From: Acanthaster planci
Lineage: Eukaryota; Echinodermata; Asteroidea; Valvatida; Acanthasteridae
DNA length: 62,000 nucleotides
Assembly: GCF_001949145.1 (NCBI RefSeq)
Contig: NW_019091586.1
Coordinates: forward strand, 159,160 to 221,159
Direction of reading: 5' to 3'
The translations under genes were made by a program, and so were the position numbers. Below, piece after piece: positions 10,819 to 21,500 of the stretch (position 1 is the first letter of the stretch; each line of letters opens with the position of its first letter). Below the pieces are notes generated by a model. The model saw nothing but the letters and a program-made list of their open reading frames with translations, was not told the origin of the DNA and ran no database searches.

Positions 10819-13800
10819 ATGGCGACCAACGTTCTTCGAGCCGAGGAGCTGGACCGGCAATTTTTGCAATGTCCCCTCTGCATCGACCGCCTGAAGAAGC
10901 CGAAGGTCCTCGCTTGCCAGCACACCTTCTGCGCCAGCTGTCTGGAGCTCTGGGTCAACCAGAACGACGGTAAGCTTTCCTGCCCCATCTGCCGAATGGA
11001 GTACCCCTTGGGCGATGGCGGAGTGGCCTCACTTCCAGACAACTTCTTTGTAAACGGCATCATTGACTTCATCAAGCAGAAGCGGCGGGTGTCGTCCAGC
11101 GCCCCGACATGCCATGGGTGTGACAGCGAGGCGGCCTACCACTGCTTTGACTGCAACGAGTTCCTATGCGTGGACTGTGCCAACGCCCACCGCCGGCTCC
11201 GTATGACCCGCAGCCACCGGCTGACCTCGGTGGACGAGTATCAGACCAGCGGCATGCTGGTCCGGCTGGACTCCCTGGACAACAGCGCCAAGTTCTGTGC
11301 CAACCACGACCGGGAGCAATTCGACCTCTACTGCGAGACCTGCGACGTGCCCATCTGCTACCGGTGTCGGGCCACCAATCACCGGCCGCCCCGGCACAAG
11401 CACCGCAAACGGCACGAGGCGGCCGAGCAGCGCCGTGTTGTGCTCGCCCAGTTGGTGGAGCGAGCCAAGGGACGGGTGGAGACACTCCGAGACAACCTGG
11501 CTGTCCTGAAGGAGACAAACCGGCAACTGCAGCTGAATCGTAGCCGAGCGGAGGCTATGATCCGTGAGCGGGCGGAGAGTCTCGCTGAGACCGTGGCGAG
11601 ATACGAGCAAGAAACACTGGAGGAGCTAAACCAATGTTACACAACAAGACGGGAGGCATTGAACTCGGAAACAGAGCTGTTGCAACAGGTAAAACAGATC
11701 CTAGTTTTCTTCGACAAGAAACAATCTTTCACTCCTGTATAAACCAAAAGACTCACAGCACCAATAAAAGACAGCTGAAATCAATCAGAAAACACGTACA
11801 CGCGGGAACTTGTTTGAACGTCATTCAACAATCGAAGCTCCTTTTGCAGATGAACACTTTCAGGAATTATGTTAAAGGGTTTTCAGAAGATTACTTGGTG
11901 GGCACGTCCCACACGCACAGTTGCCTAACTGCGGTGATCTTGCCTGTGTGCGATTTCAAAACATGACTCGTACAAAGATTTCCTTTCGTTGCTCCTCAGA
12001 ATTCTTATGATTAACAGGTGCATGTGCGAGATGCCTGTACCCTGTTTTTTGAAACAGCTGTTGTAGACTTGAAGATATTAATCCAGGATTATAAATCTTA
12101 CATATGTGTTCGCTGTGTCATTCTCAGGTTCTCGATAAAACAAGCAGTGTCTGCAGCGTAACGGAGAACCTACTCTCCGAGGGAAACGACACAGCTCTCC
12201 TTTTCGTCAACAGAGAGACAACACGCAAATTGGAGGAGACCATCGATATTGAAATCACCACCACAATAGAGGAGAACGGCCATATCGGCTTTGCCTGCGG
12301 CGAGATGGAGTTCAGCCGAGCCTCGCTGCTCGGACATATCGAGTGTCACCAGGCCATTGCCTCACAGTCCGTGCTAAAACCAGAGGAGGAATTCCCCCGG
12401 GACGTTCTCGCCGGTGAGGACGCTTGCGTCTGCCTGGAGACGCGGGATGCGTCTGGGAATCCTGTCGTGACAGGGGGCGCCGCAGTGAGCGCCAAACTCT
12501 GCTCCCCGGCCGACGAGGTCGGGCTGGCCCGGGTCAAAGACAACGAAGACGGGACGTACGATATCGTGTTCCGTTCCAACGGCGAGGGCCGGCACCGCCT
12601 CTTCGTGGCCGTCTTCGGCCGCCAGATTGTGAACAGCCCCTTCGAGATTATCGTACACAGGCCCGCCCGCAAGGTCCTCGAGTTTGGAGCAGGCGGCTGC
12701 ATAACAAGATTACGGGAGCCTTGGGGCGTGGCCGTGTCAGCGCACAATGGAGATGTATTTGTAGCAGACACCGGAAACAACTGCATCCGTGTCTTTGACC
12801 TGAACGGAAACCACCGGAAGCAATTGAACTTCCCGAATTTTCCGAGCAAGTTTGAGCCTCTTGGTCTCACGCTGATTGGTGATGAAGAGAATATACTCGT
12901 CACAGACCACGTCAACAGACAAGTAAGCCTCGGAGTTTTTGTTATTGGTCTTATTCGGGTGGGCGTTCCCTTCAATGGAAAATCTGTCCCTCTTGACCAG
13001 TCGTGTTTCCGTATACGTTGGAGTGTAAAAGATCCTTCCCAAGGTAAAAAAAACTCTTGGCTGTAAGAATGGCTAGTCGTCGTATACACAATACAATGCG
13101 ATACCAGTGGAAGAGGCACTGGCGGCAGAAGCGGGGGCAGGGGGGGTGGCAGGGGGGACAGTGCCCCTCCCCCCACTTTTTGACTGGGGGGTATGGCCCC
13201 TCAGTTTTTGCAGGGCCTATAATGGGGCGGGGCTTCATCGATCGGCCTATTGATGGCTAATGCTTCTTGGTCTAACACTCCCCCGCCCCCACTTTGAAAA
13301 TCGTTCCGCGGCCGCCGGGGAGAGGGTGTATTCGGTTTAAGACCAGGTTTTATATCAGTCGGAATTTACTATGACTATGTGTACTTTTTAAACTGAGTTT
13401 GGAGATCTGGTACCAGATCTCTTGGCTCAATTTGAAGACACATTTTTGTTTTAGTCCGCGATTTATAGTGTGCATCAGTATGCTCTCTCTTACAAGGCAA
13501 CCTGTCCTAAGATCGAAGACGGATAGAAAAAAACTTTCTTGTCCAGATTTCAGACCTCGAGCCTCGAGCATTGGCTCGTCTGAAAAACCTAATACCTTAA
13601 ACTCAAAAAGTCGCTTGGTTTAAAGTTCAGGCCAGTTATAGTTTACTTAGAGGAGCACGTTGACTTCACACCAGGTCCTGCTATGTACTCGTGACGGGCA
13701 GCTCCTGCGTCGCTTCGGGGCGGGCGAGCTCCGACGGCCCTGCGGGGTGGCGATCAACAGCATCGGGAGCATCCTCATAGCCGACCACGGAACACATTGC

Positions 13801-14669
13801 ATCCACTTCTACGACAGGTAAGGCTCAAGAACAACAACGAGCAACATTGCGATTCAAAATATTTGAATTGCTAAACGAGAAGTGTTTCTATATCCTTTCG
13901 ACACATAATGGAAACAGTGTTTCCATTGTTAGTAACAACAGTCTACAAAAGCACAGTACACAAAGGCCAATTATAATAAATCTGGGTCCATATTGAAATT
14001 TCGCTCCTGAGACATTTTTAGCGTATTCTTTGTCCAGATGTTAGGGACTTTCATTGTAAGAGACCAGTACTCAAACTAAGCTGCTATTTTCGAAGGCTTT
14101 GTTACATGAAGAATGGCCTGACTGCAGAAAAAAGTTTGACAAAAAAGGCACAATGAAATTAAGCCCTCTTCGGCCTTCGATCCGATCAAAGCAGAAAAAA
14201 GAGACTTTATGAACGAATCTTTTGTCAACTTTTACATTTTGGATACCTTAGTGCCTTCCGCTATCGTAAAGACATCGGCGGATACGGCAAGGCCACAGGC
14301 GAGTTCCGCTGCCCCATTGCCATCGGTGTGAATAGCAAAGACGAGATTATTGTCTCTGACCGGGAGAACCACCGTGTCCAGATCTTCGATCCAGACGGGG
14401 AGTTCCTGGCGGCCTTCAGCTCTACGGGCGACGGTGAGGCACAGCTTCGCTACCCTACGGGGCTAGCTGTGGACACGCACGACAACATTATCGTCTGCAA
14501 CGACTGGAACAACCGGGTTCTGATGTTCGACCAGCAGGGCCGGTTCCTCCGGAGGTTGGACAGCGACGCGGACGCCCTGCAGTACCCCTTGGGGTTGGCC
14601 GTGACGAACCACGGTAAGGTAGTCGTGGTGGATTACGGTAACGAAGCCGTCAAAGTCTTCAAGGTGTAA
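10819..14669 (+). CDS. TRIM-NHL protein (RING, two B-boxes, coiled coil, filamin, NHL)
   Basis: Coding exons are 10819-11688, 12128-12922, 13675-13817 and 14252-14669, with introns in phases 0, 0 and 2. They join to 741 residues plus stop. The ATG at 10819 has A at -3 and G at +4. A C3HC4 RING is intact (Cys18, Cys21, Cys33, His35, Cys38, Cys41, Cys55, Cys58), as expected of an E3 ubiquitin ligase. Two B-boxes follow (about 98-138 and 158-195), then a coiled coil (about 200-290), a filamin domain (about 370-466, encoded in exon 2) and six NHL repeats (about 478-741) that should close a six-bladed propeller. This order is that of TRIM71/LIN-41 and TRIM2/TRIM3. The length is close to TRIM2/3, but the two B-boxes recall TRIM71. 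Family knowledge suggests a role in ubiquitination, mRNA repression or both; orthology needs a tree. Confidence 0.93.
13125..13320. repeat. G/C-tract low-complexity patch in TRIM intron 2
   Basis: Runs of G (around 13129-13160 and 13184-13190) alternate with C runs (13165-13174, 13279-13292) inside the 752-bp intron. The pattern resembles the G-rich ends of the GTAACTGGGG element found at 15310 and 17649, but I could not align it over its length. Confidence 0.4.
13372..13460. repeat. Inverted repeat centred on GAGATCTGGTACCAGATCTC
   Basis: A perfect 20-bp palindrome lies near 13403-13422. It is extended on both sides by imperfect arms (ATGTGTACTTTTTAAACTGA against AATGTGTCTTCAAATTGA on the other strand). 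It sits in the second intron of the TRIM gene and has no coding content. It is likely a short hairpin element. Confidence 0.65.
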
Positions 14670-15309
14670 GATGTTTCTCCCGAAGGAAACCAACTTACCA
14701 TCCACACCACTCACTCCCTCAGCCACACCGAAATCACCGTGACAGCTTGGTAGCAAGTAGGTTTGTGGACATGTAACGCCAGTGTATTTCGAGGGGTCTT
14801 CCAGTTTAGATATGGGAATGCATAGTTCTAACACACGGCATGTTTGGGAATCCACATTGTGCAAGTTATATGCCCTGCTTTAAGTGGTTTCAGCCATATT
14901 GCCTGTGTAGCGCTGCACGCTTAGGGACCCATTTTATGATCTATAAAATTGTACACAAAGAACCCCAGTAGTCTGATTTTCAGTTAAAATGAAATTAACT
15001 CGTTCTTTGTGGTGGCCACCAACTAATTCCCGAGTGTATGCATGAATTCGAAACAGGACATCAACATGAAAATGGCGTTGATACACTTCGTAAAGCGCTC
15101 CCAGTAGCCACAAGGACAAACTCTTCATTTATAATAAGAAACTCTTCATCTGTCATTTCGTTCCGTGCACATGCATCAAGAATGTGTTCACACTTCTTTG
15201 ATATTAGTGAAGACATAGGATGACATTACTTTACGCGTGTTAATGTCAGTTTGATATCAGTAACATTGTGTTTTCTTAATTTCATTATTCTCCGATATGA
15301 ATCATAAAC

Positions 15310-15523
15310 CCAGTTGCGTAACTAGAGGGCTAACTTTCCGGGGGGCACCCGGGAGTTCAACACATCTTTTTCATGGGGGAACCGCAAGACAATAAGCTCA
15401 GCCAGTAGCTGCATTACGACGGATATTATTCAAAGATTTCAACTGGGGGCACCCAGGAGGCACAGGCATCCGCTGGGAGGGGGAACGTGCCCTCCGTGCC
15501 CCCCCCCCCAGTTACGCCACTGG
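15310..15523. repeat. GTAACTGGGG element, copy 1
   Basis: The left end reads CCAGTTGCGTAACTAGAGGG and the right end, on the opposite strand, CCAGTGGCGTAACTGGGGG, so the termini are inverted. The interior has the same order of segments as the copy at 17649-17833: a GGGGGGCACCC block, an ATAAGCT segment, a GATATTATT or GATTATTAT segment and a second GGGG(G/C)ACACCC-like block. It is non-coding and non-autonomous. Confidence 0.75.
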
Positions 15524-16884
15524 ATACCCCATATCTTTTAATTATAGTACCTTTGAAGTTATTCCTCACCATTTTCAGTTTCCTTATTTCAACAACCACA
15601 GCTCCAATTGAAATCATTAAACATTCTGAAATATGCATTCAGTGGTGTTTCCGTGTAAACGTTTGTTAATTAATGGTTAGCCCGCGGTTAGCTTTAAATT
15701 GAATGAAGCTTGTTTTGCCGTCAGCGGGGCATCCTGCCGCCACATCAATGTCTTTGTAAATCTATCTTCCTTTAAAACTGTTAAAATCTTTTAGATACGT
15801 GGAAATCAATCTAGTAATGTTTCTGCAAGAAATCGGGAAAGGCAGCAACACCGTATCCTTCAGACTTCTTTCCTGTTCAGTATTTCTCAACCTGTGGTAT
15901 AATTTTGTTTATGCGCAAGCGCACGTGATTGTAATCAACTTTGCTGCAGCTATATATAGCCATCATAACCAGCCGCTGTTTCCGTCGGTTGACACTAACA
16001 GCTTCCATTTACTTTTTCTTTTATTCAGACAAGAATATTCAGGGAACACGACTTGGTCACTATATGGATACTGTCTCTGAGATATCCCACCTCACCCAAT
16101 CGTTTCCTTGTTCCCCAGGGCCCTTACAGTGCGCTAAGAAGGGCAAATGAACATTTTTGAGGAAAGAGTCATTGGACAGAGTTCGCTTGAGAAGTTCATC
16201 GATCAAAACCTCAGCGTGCGCACGACATGTCTGCACCGAGTGTAGAGGCCTACATGCGCCAATGAGAAAAGCAAATAGGCCTAACCCGCAATACTCTGCA
16301 TCTCGGTAGCTGTGACATACATGTATTTCCTTCAGACGATTTTGTGTGTGGGTATGTGCATGTGGGACAAGTGGACCACTTGCTGTGCAATGACGTAACG
16401 TGCATTTAAAAAAGAAAAAGAATAGCAGCTTGGCAACCCTCCAGACCCTGTGTGAAAAACAGTTGAAACACAGTAATATGCAGTCTGGGTGCTGGACTTG
16501 TAACTTTCCGTGGGGGCACACTGATGTACCATGCATGCACCAAAGCAGACACATTTTCGTTGAGCCTGAGGGCACGGGGGCAGGTTTACCTGGAGGGGGA
16601 CAGATTTTGTGTCCCCGGACATATTTACCGGATTGCGACTCGGCCGGAGGGACAGTATCACCTGTTACGGGGGCATTCATTGCAAACGCTGGTGCTCGAT
16701 ATCTTCTGAACCAATGTATACATGCAATCTCTGTGGTCGTACCCGAAGAATACAGCTTGAACTGACATACCACTAAGTGAGAAACGTAAGTAGCCCTTGA
16801 CTGAGACTTCAGTGGGTGCAGTGAGTGTTAATGATATCCAGGCGTGGCCAAGTAAATTGTGCATAGCTGATCTCTATCCTGCAG

Positions 16885-17117
16885 GGGCCATTTTCCAATA
16901 CTCGGCCTTGTCTCCATCAGGATGCTTTTCCGAAATCAATCCCTAATTGTATTGGTCAAAAGCGTTCAAATGTAATCAAAGTACCTTGGAATATTGCTTT
17001 TCTGCACCTTATATGATATTTCCGCGGCACGGTTTGATTTAGTTTTGAGTTAATAACGTCAAAGTCAGGTTGTAAATGATAAAGGCTGACCCAAGATCGA
17101 GTATTGAAAAACGGCTC
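16885..17117. repeat. CCAATACTC MITE, copy 1
   Basis: Terminal inverted repeats begin GGGCCATTTTCCAATACTCG on the left and, read on the other strand, AGAGCCGTTTTTCAATACTCG on the right. The 233-bp element has no coding capacity. A better-preserved copy lies at 41072-41316, and the interiors share a GCGTTCAAAT segment and a TTGGA(A/T)T-TGC segment. Confidence 0.8.
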
Positions 17118-17648
17118 TGGTACATCAAGAGGAAAGGACGCCCTCTATAAGCGGACCCGATATCAACCTGTATTCAAATATGTGAGGGTGTTTGTAGTGT
17201 CTGGTGCTACAGTGCAGGGTGTACATTTTCTTCTGTTTCATTGATTTTTTTTTTCTTCTTTTAGACTATGCATGATATTTGGATAGTAACTTTGAAGTTA
17301 CAAAGGCAGAGCTGTCGCGAGTTGCAGTTGCAACTGCACTTATTAGGGACTGCGAAGTACAGATGCCTTTTCACAAAATCTTGTGAAGAAAATAGGTCAC
17401 ATCTTCCATGGAGGAAGGTTCAGACGTGCAAGGCATTGGGTGTTATACATGCTTGCTACGCCATACGTATGATCACGTGTTGACCTGTCAGTTTTCAAAG
17501 GAACACTTACGTCACGCATTTGCCTTCTCTGTAATTATAGGGTGATGGGCAAAAGCGAAAACCCCAGTTAAGTTAAAATCACCAACGATACGCAATTCTA
17601 TAATAATATAAAACAGCCGATTCTGATAATTTACTAGTTCCGGACACG

Positions 17649-17833
17649 CTGGCGTAACTGGGGCTAAAATGTCCGGGGGGCACCCAGGGGTGCACACATT
17701 TTATCAAGGGGACACCACGAGAAAATAAGCTCCAGCAGCATTTCGACAGAGATTATTATAGAATTCAAATGGGGGACACCCTTGGAGGGGGGATGTGCCC
17801 CCGTTGTCACCCCCCCCCGTAGTTACGGCACTG
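17649..17833. repeat. GTAACTGGGG element, copy 2
   Basis: Second copy of the element at 15310-15523, in the same orientation. The left end is CTGGCGTAACTGGGG, and the right end ends in a C run followed by GTAGTTACGGCACTG. The copy is about 30 bp shorter than copy 1. Confidence 0.75.
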
Positions 17834-18575
17834 TCTGGATAATTAAACTGTCGGGCCGAAGGAACAGAGTGGGCCTGCGGATCGTTGAAGCGCCCTCGTT
17901 TTACAGCATGTCAGTAAAGCTGTAGGCTAATACAATCAAAATAAGGTCAAAAGACAAGCTGTAGATTGATTTCGTTAAGCAGTGTTTCTTCACAAGTGAA
18001 GTGGTCCTTGGCTAACATCACATGGCTCTGGTGGGTCCGTTTGTATGTTTGGGTTCTTTGACTGCAGCTTGTGTTAATCATTTTTTTTTATTTTGTGGAG
18101 ATTAGGAATGAAGTTAAGGTTGGGCGATTGCAGTCAAAGGATCTACACTGGCTTTTTAATGACTGTGGCGCCCTCATACTCTTAAGACCTTTTTTACATG
18201 GACTGATTGAGGTAATCTGTCAGTCTGAGAAATGAACTGTTGCGTTCCAAATGGCTTGCAAATAAAAACCAATACTTCAAGAGATGAATTCTCGCTATAC
18301 AACACGTTTTGTAAGAAATACTAAATTATAAAAGAACCTCCCGTCGCAATGGCCAAAATAAGTACGGAGTTAGCTGCCATCACCAACCCCCCCCCTTTCG
18401 GAAATGGAACAATCCACTCACAGCAGAGAGTCTGACATACTCTTATTAAGGAGGAGATTATCTCACTGTTCACGCACGAAGCACCCTTCAAGACGTTGCC
18501 GCGCGAGAGAGTTGGATCTTCATCGAGCAAATTAAATTCTCGGAGATATTGTCCAGATTTTTATCCTTCGGAAAT

Positions 18576-21500
18576 ATGCAGAGCTTCTGGATTTTTGCAT
18601 TGGCAGCTGTCTCCTTTACTAAAGGTGAGTTCTTTTTCTTCATTTTTTTTCGAACAAAACTGTGTTTGGTTTTTGTTTTTGAGCGAAATCTTGAAATCAA
18701 TCTGATTTTATAGTTGGGGTATAAAGTAATAAAACGAACAGCTTATTTTCCCCACTGACTGACGTGTTTCAATGTGAAGATCAAAAGATTCAACTAAAAT
18801 TTTCTTGTTTCACTCAGATCGGCTGCTAACGAAGAAAACTTAGAATAAAGGTTCAGACTGTAGCCCAGTGTTTGCCCAGCAAATAGCAAATCCGACCGAG
18901 AGTATTACAACAACTGAGATCAATTTATAAAGGGAATGATATTTGGCTATTTGGTTTTTGTTTGTTTTTCCCCATTGAAATATAAATGCACTCAACTTGA
19001 TGTGTTTCTGCCTTTAGCTTCAGAGGAGCAATACCGTCTAATTGATGACATCTTCCACAAAAAACGCTACAACAAGGTGATCCGGCCCGTCATCAACGAA
19101 ACCACGCCCATTCTCATCACTATTGAGTTGTACCTGAGCCAGATTAATGACGTGGTAAGTACGCAGCCAAAAAACTCTAATTAAAAGCCTTCCATTGAGT
19201 TGTAATATCAGAAGAGTAAAGAGTCTTACAACTACAAGTGACAGGTCTCTAGGGTTCTGAATAAAATAAACACAGTTTTAAAGTTTTTTGTTACATTTGA
19301 AACTTCTTACTCATTGTGTGCTTCATAAATGACAGTCATGGTCTCTTTAGGAATGAATTGTGAGTTGTTCGACAACTGTTTCTACTCGTCAGGGAAATTC
19401 GCTCAGTTGAACATTGCCCGAAATTCAATTAAAATTTAGGCGATTCCATTCTGCAAAAACCTCTTTAGCCAACACTCTGACACTGTGAAAAGCGGTGAAC
19501 ATGCATAACAAAATTGTACAATGTACATGTATATACAAGCAAGGCAAGCAATATCGATTACTACTAATGACACGTTATTCTTGTGAAACCATGGGTATTA
19601 AACTTTGAGGGTGAATTTTGCGTACGACCGACGTCCCATGAATTTGTTGCATGCAATTTTCAGCTCACAGAGAGCACTCACTGAGAGACGCGTGTAGGAG
19701 TTTGTCTTGCTTCCCCTGAACGTATCTAAAGTATCATTGTTTACCGGTTTGGCATTGCCTTGTACTGTCTTCATAAAAGTAGAGCAGGAAAGGACTCTTA
19801 GCTTGGTTGAATACAGAATTGTAATTTAAAAAAAAACTCAATCAGTTAGTCCTCACTTCGAGAAAAAGAAATATATGAGGTCTGGTTGCTTGTGTATCTT
19901 CATCCCTATGGTTGACATACTCTTTGACTTGTTCTTGCAGCGTTTAAAGGGACCATGCTATTAACGTACCCGTCTTTATAGACACACTTTTTGTGCGACT
20001 TTATTATATTATTGATTTACGTACTTTCTTTAAAAACCTATTTGACGTCTTTTATGGCTGATGTCTATTGAAAATGTTCTTTATTAAACATTTAAAGTCA
20101 TAGAAATGTTTTTCCAGACAATTAACTGAGGACTTTGCTGTGATGCAAATCTGTCAACTTGTGAATCCAAAATTTGCATGCTCAACGGGATTGCCATAGA
20201 CCTATTGCAATATACTTGCAACACAACCTCGATCAAGACGACAGTGGGGAACAGGTCCTTCTCTGTTTTTGCTCCTCGCCTATGGAACCCCCTCTCCTCT
20301 ATCTTCATGTTTTCCACTCAAAATCATCTTTCCAGCGTAGCGTAAAGACCCACCCTAAGATGGATGTTTTTGTTTAGGACTCTGTTACGGTATTGTATGA
20401 TTATATCTGCATTTTGTGCCCTGACTCACTTGCATTTGTACTATGTTCTTTAATTTAATTGTGCGCCGGGAGTGTTTTTTTTTATTATTATTATTGTTAT
20501 TATTATGCCTGTTTCTATTGTTATTATTAACAAAAAATCGTCATAAGAGAAAGGAAATGTTGGAACAAAATAATGACAATTCAAACAATTTTTATGTACA
20601 AATCGATGTAACATGTAAACGCAGGTTTTCACACTTAATATAGAAATTCACAATAATACGAAAACCAAAATGTATGCCAACACATAGGAAGACAGAAATT
20701 GATAAGTTTGTTTGGACACAACGGTGCGTGTTCAAGGGCTGCATGCTTTGAACCCCCCCCCAAAAAAAAACAAACAAACAAACAAACATAAACACTGCAT
20801 TTCACGGACCCTCTAAGAAGGTTGTCAGGGGTTTGTACGAAGAGTTGGATGAAAACAACTTTATCTGCATGCACATCAGCAAAAACAGCATTAAAATGTC
20901 ACTGGAGCCAAGAGAAAAAGCTATCAAAACTCATCCATCCAAAAGTACATCACGACAGATTGTTTGACTTCTAAACGTATCCTCGATCAACTGCATCCGG
21001 TGAAACTCGATACTGAGAAGAAAGGATCGAGCAATGTGTTCGCGTCTACCTTCCGAATTAAATCAGCAGTGTCGAATTAAACATTCGGTTAATCGATTTT
21101 TATCTCGTTATCGAAGAGGGGAGCACTTCCCTCCGCCCGCTGTCTGTTTGTTTTTCTCCTCTTTGTCACAGGACCCTCCCCTGTTTCCGGAAAAACAATA
21201 TAATAAAACCGAGATAATCGTGGAATCCTTTCTCGTACGGAGATCCTTCCCCCCCGCACTTCCCCTCCCAGTGCGGCACTTTTTAAAAAGTCTCAGTCCC
21301 CCCAAAAATTTGGCCTCGGATTTCCATTTTCAGATGCCCTATTAGCGCAGTTACGTATTGATCAGTTCTCGGGGCCACTTCTTTCACCCCGTTGACTTTG
21401 TCAGCGGATGCACTCGCGGTCGATGCATAGGAGCACACGGGGAAAGGATAATGCGCAGTTTTACCGGCTGACATCCCCAGCAGTACGGACCAGACCGAGC

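Larger units (their letters stand above)
14670..18575. other. Interval between TRIM and receptor genes
   Basis: About 3.9 kb between two genes on the same strand. It should contain the TRIM 3' UTR and the receptor promoter, but I see no convincing polyadenylation signal close behind the TRIM stop. Three inverted-repeat elements (15310-15523, 16885-17117, 17649-17833) occupy part of it. A long minus-strand frame at 16060-16773 looks spurious. Confidence 0.6.

Noticed and set aside
11072-11610. Two 148-residue antisense frames over TRIM exon 1
   Set aside because: They lie wholly opposite the RING/B-box exon, with high GC and no independent features.
12346-13176. 276-residue open frame antisense to the TRIM gene
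   Set aside because: It is the mirror of the GC-rich filamin/NHL exon and then runs through the intron; proline and arginine richness is typical of antisense shadows.
16060-16773. 237-residue open frame on the minus strand
   Set aside because: It has no domain pattern, contains a poly-Phe run from a T-tract, and lies in repeat-rich intergenic DNA without matching splice partners.
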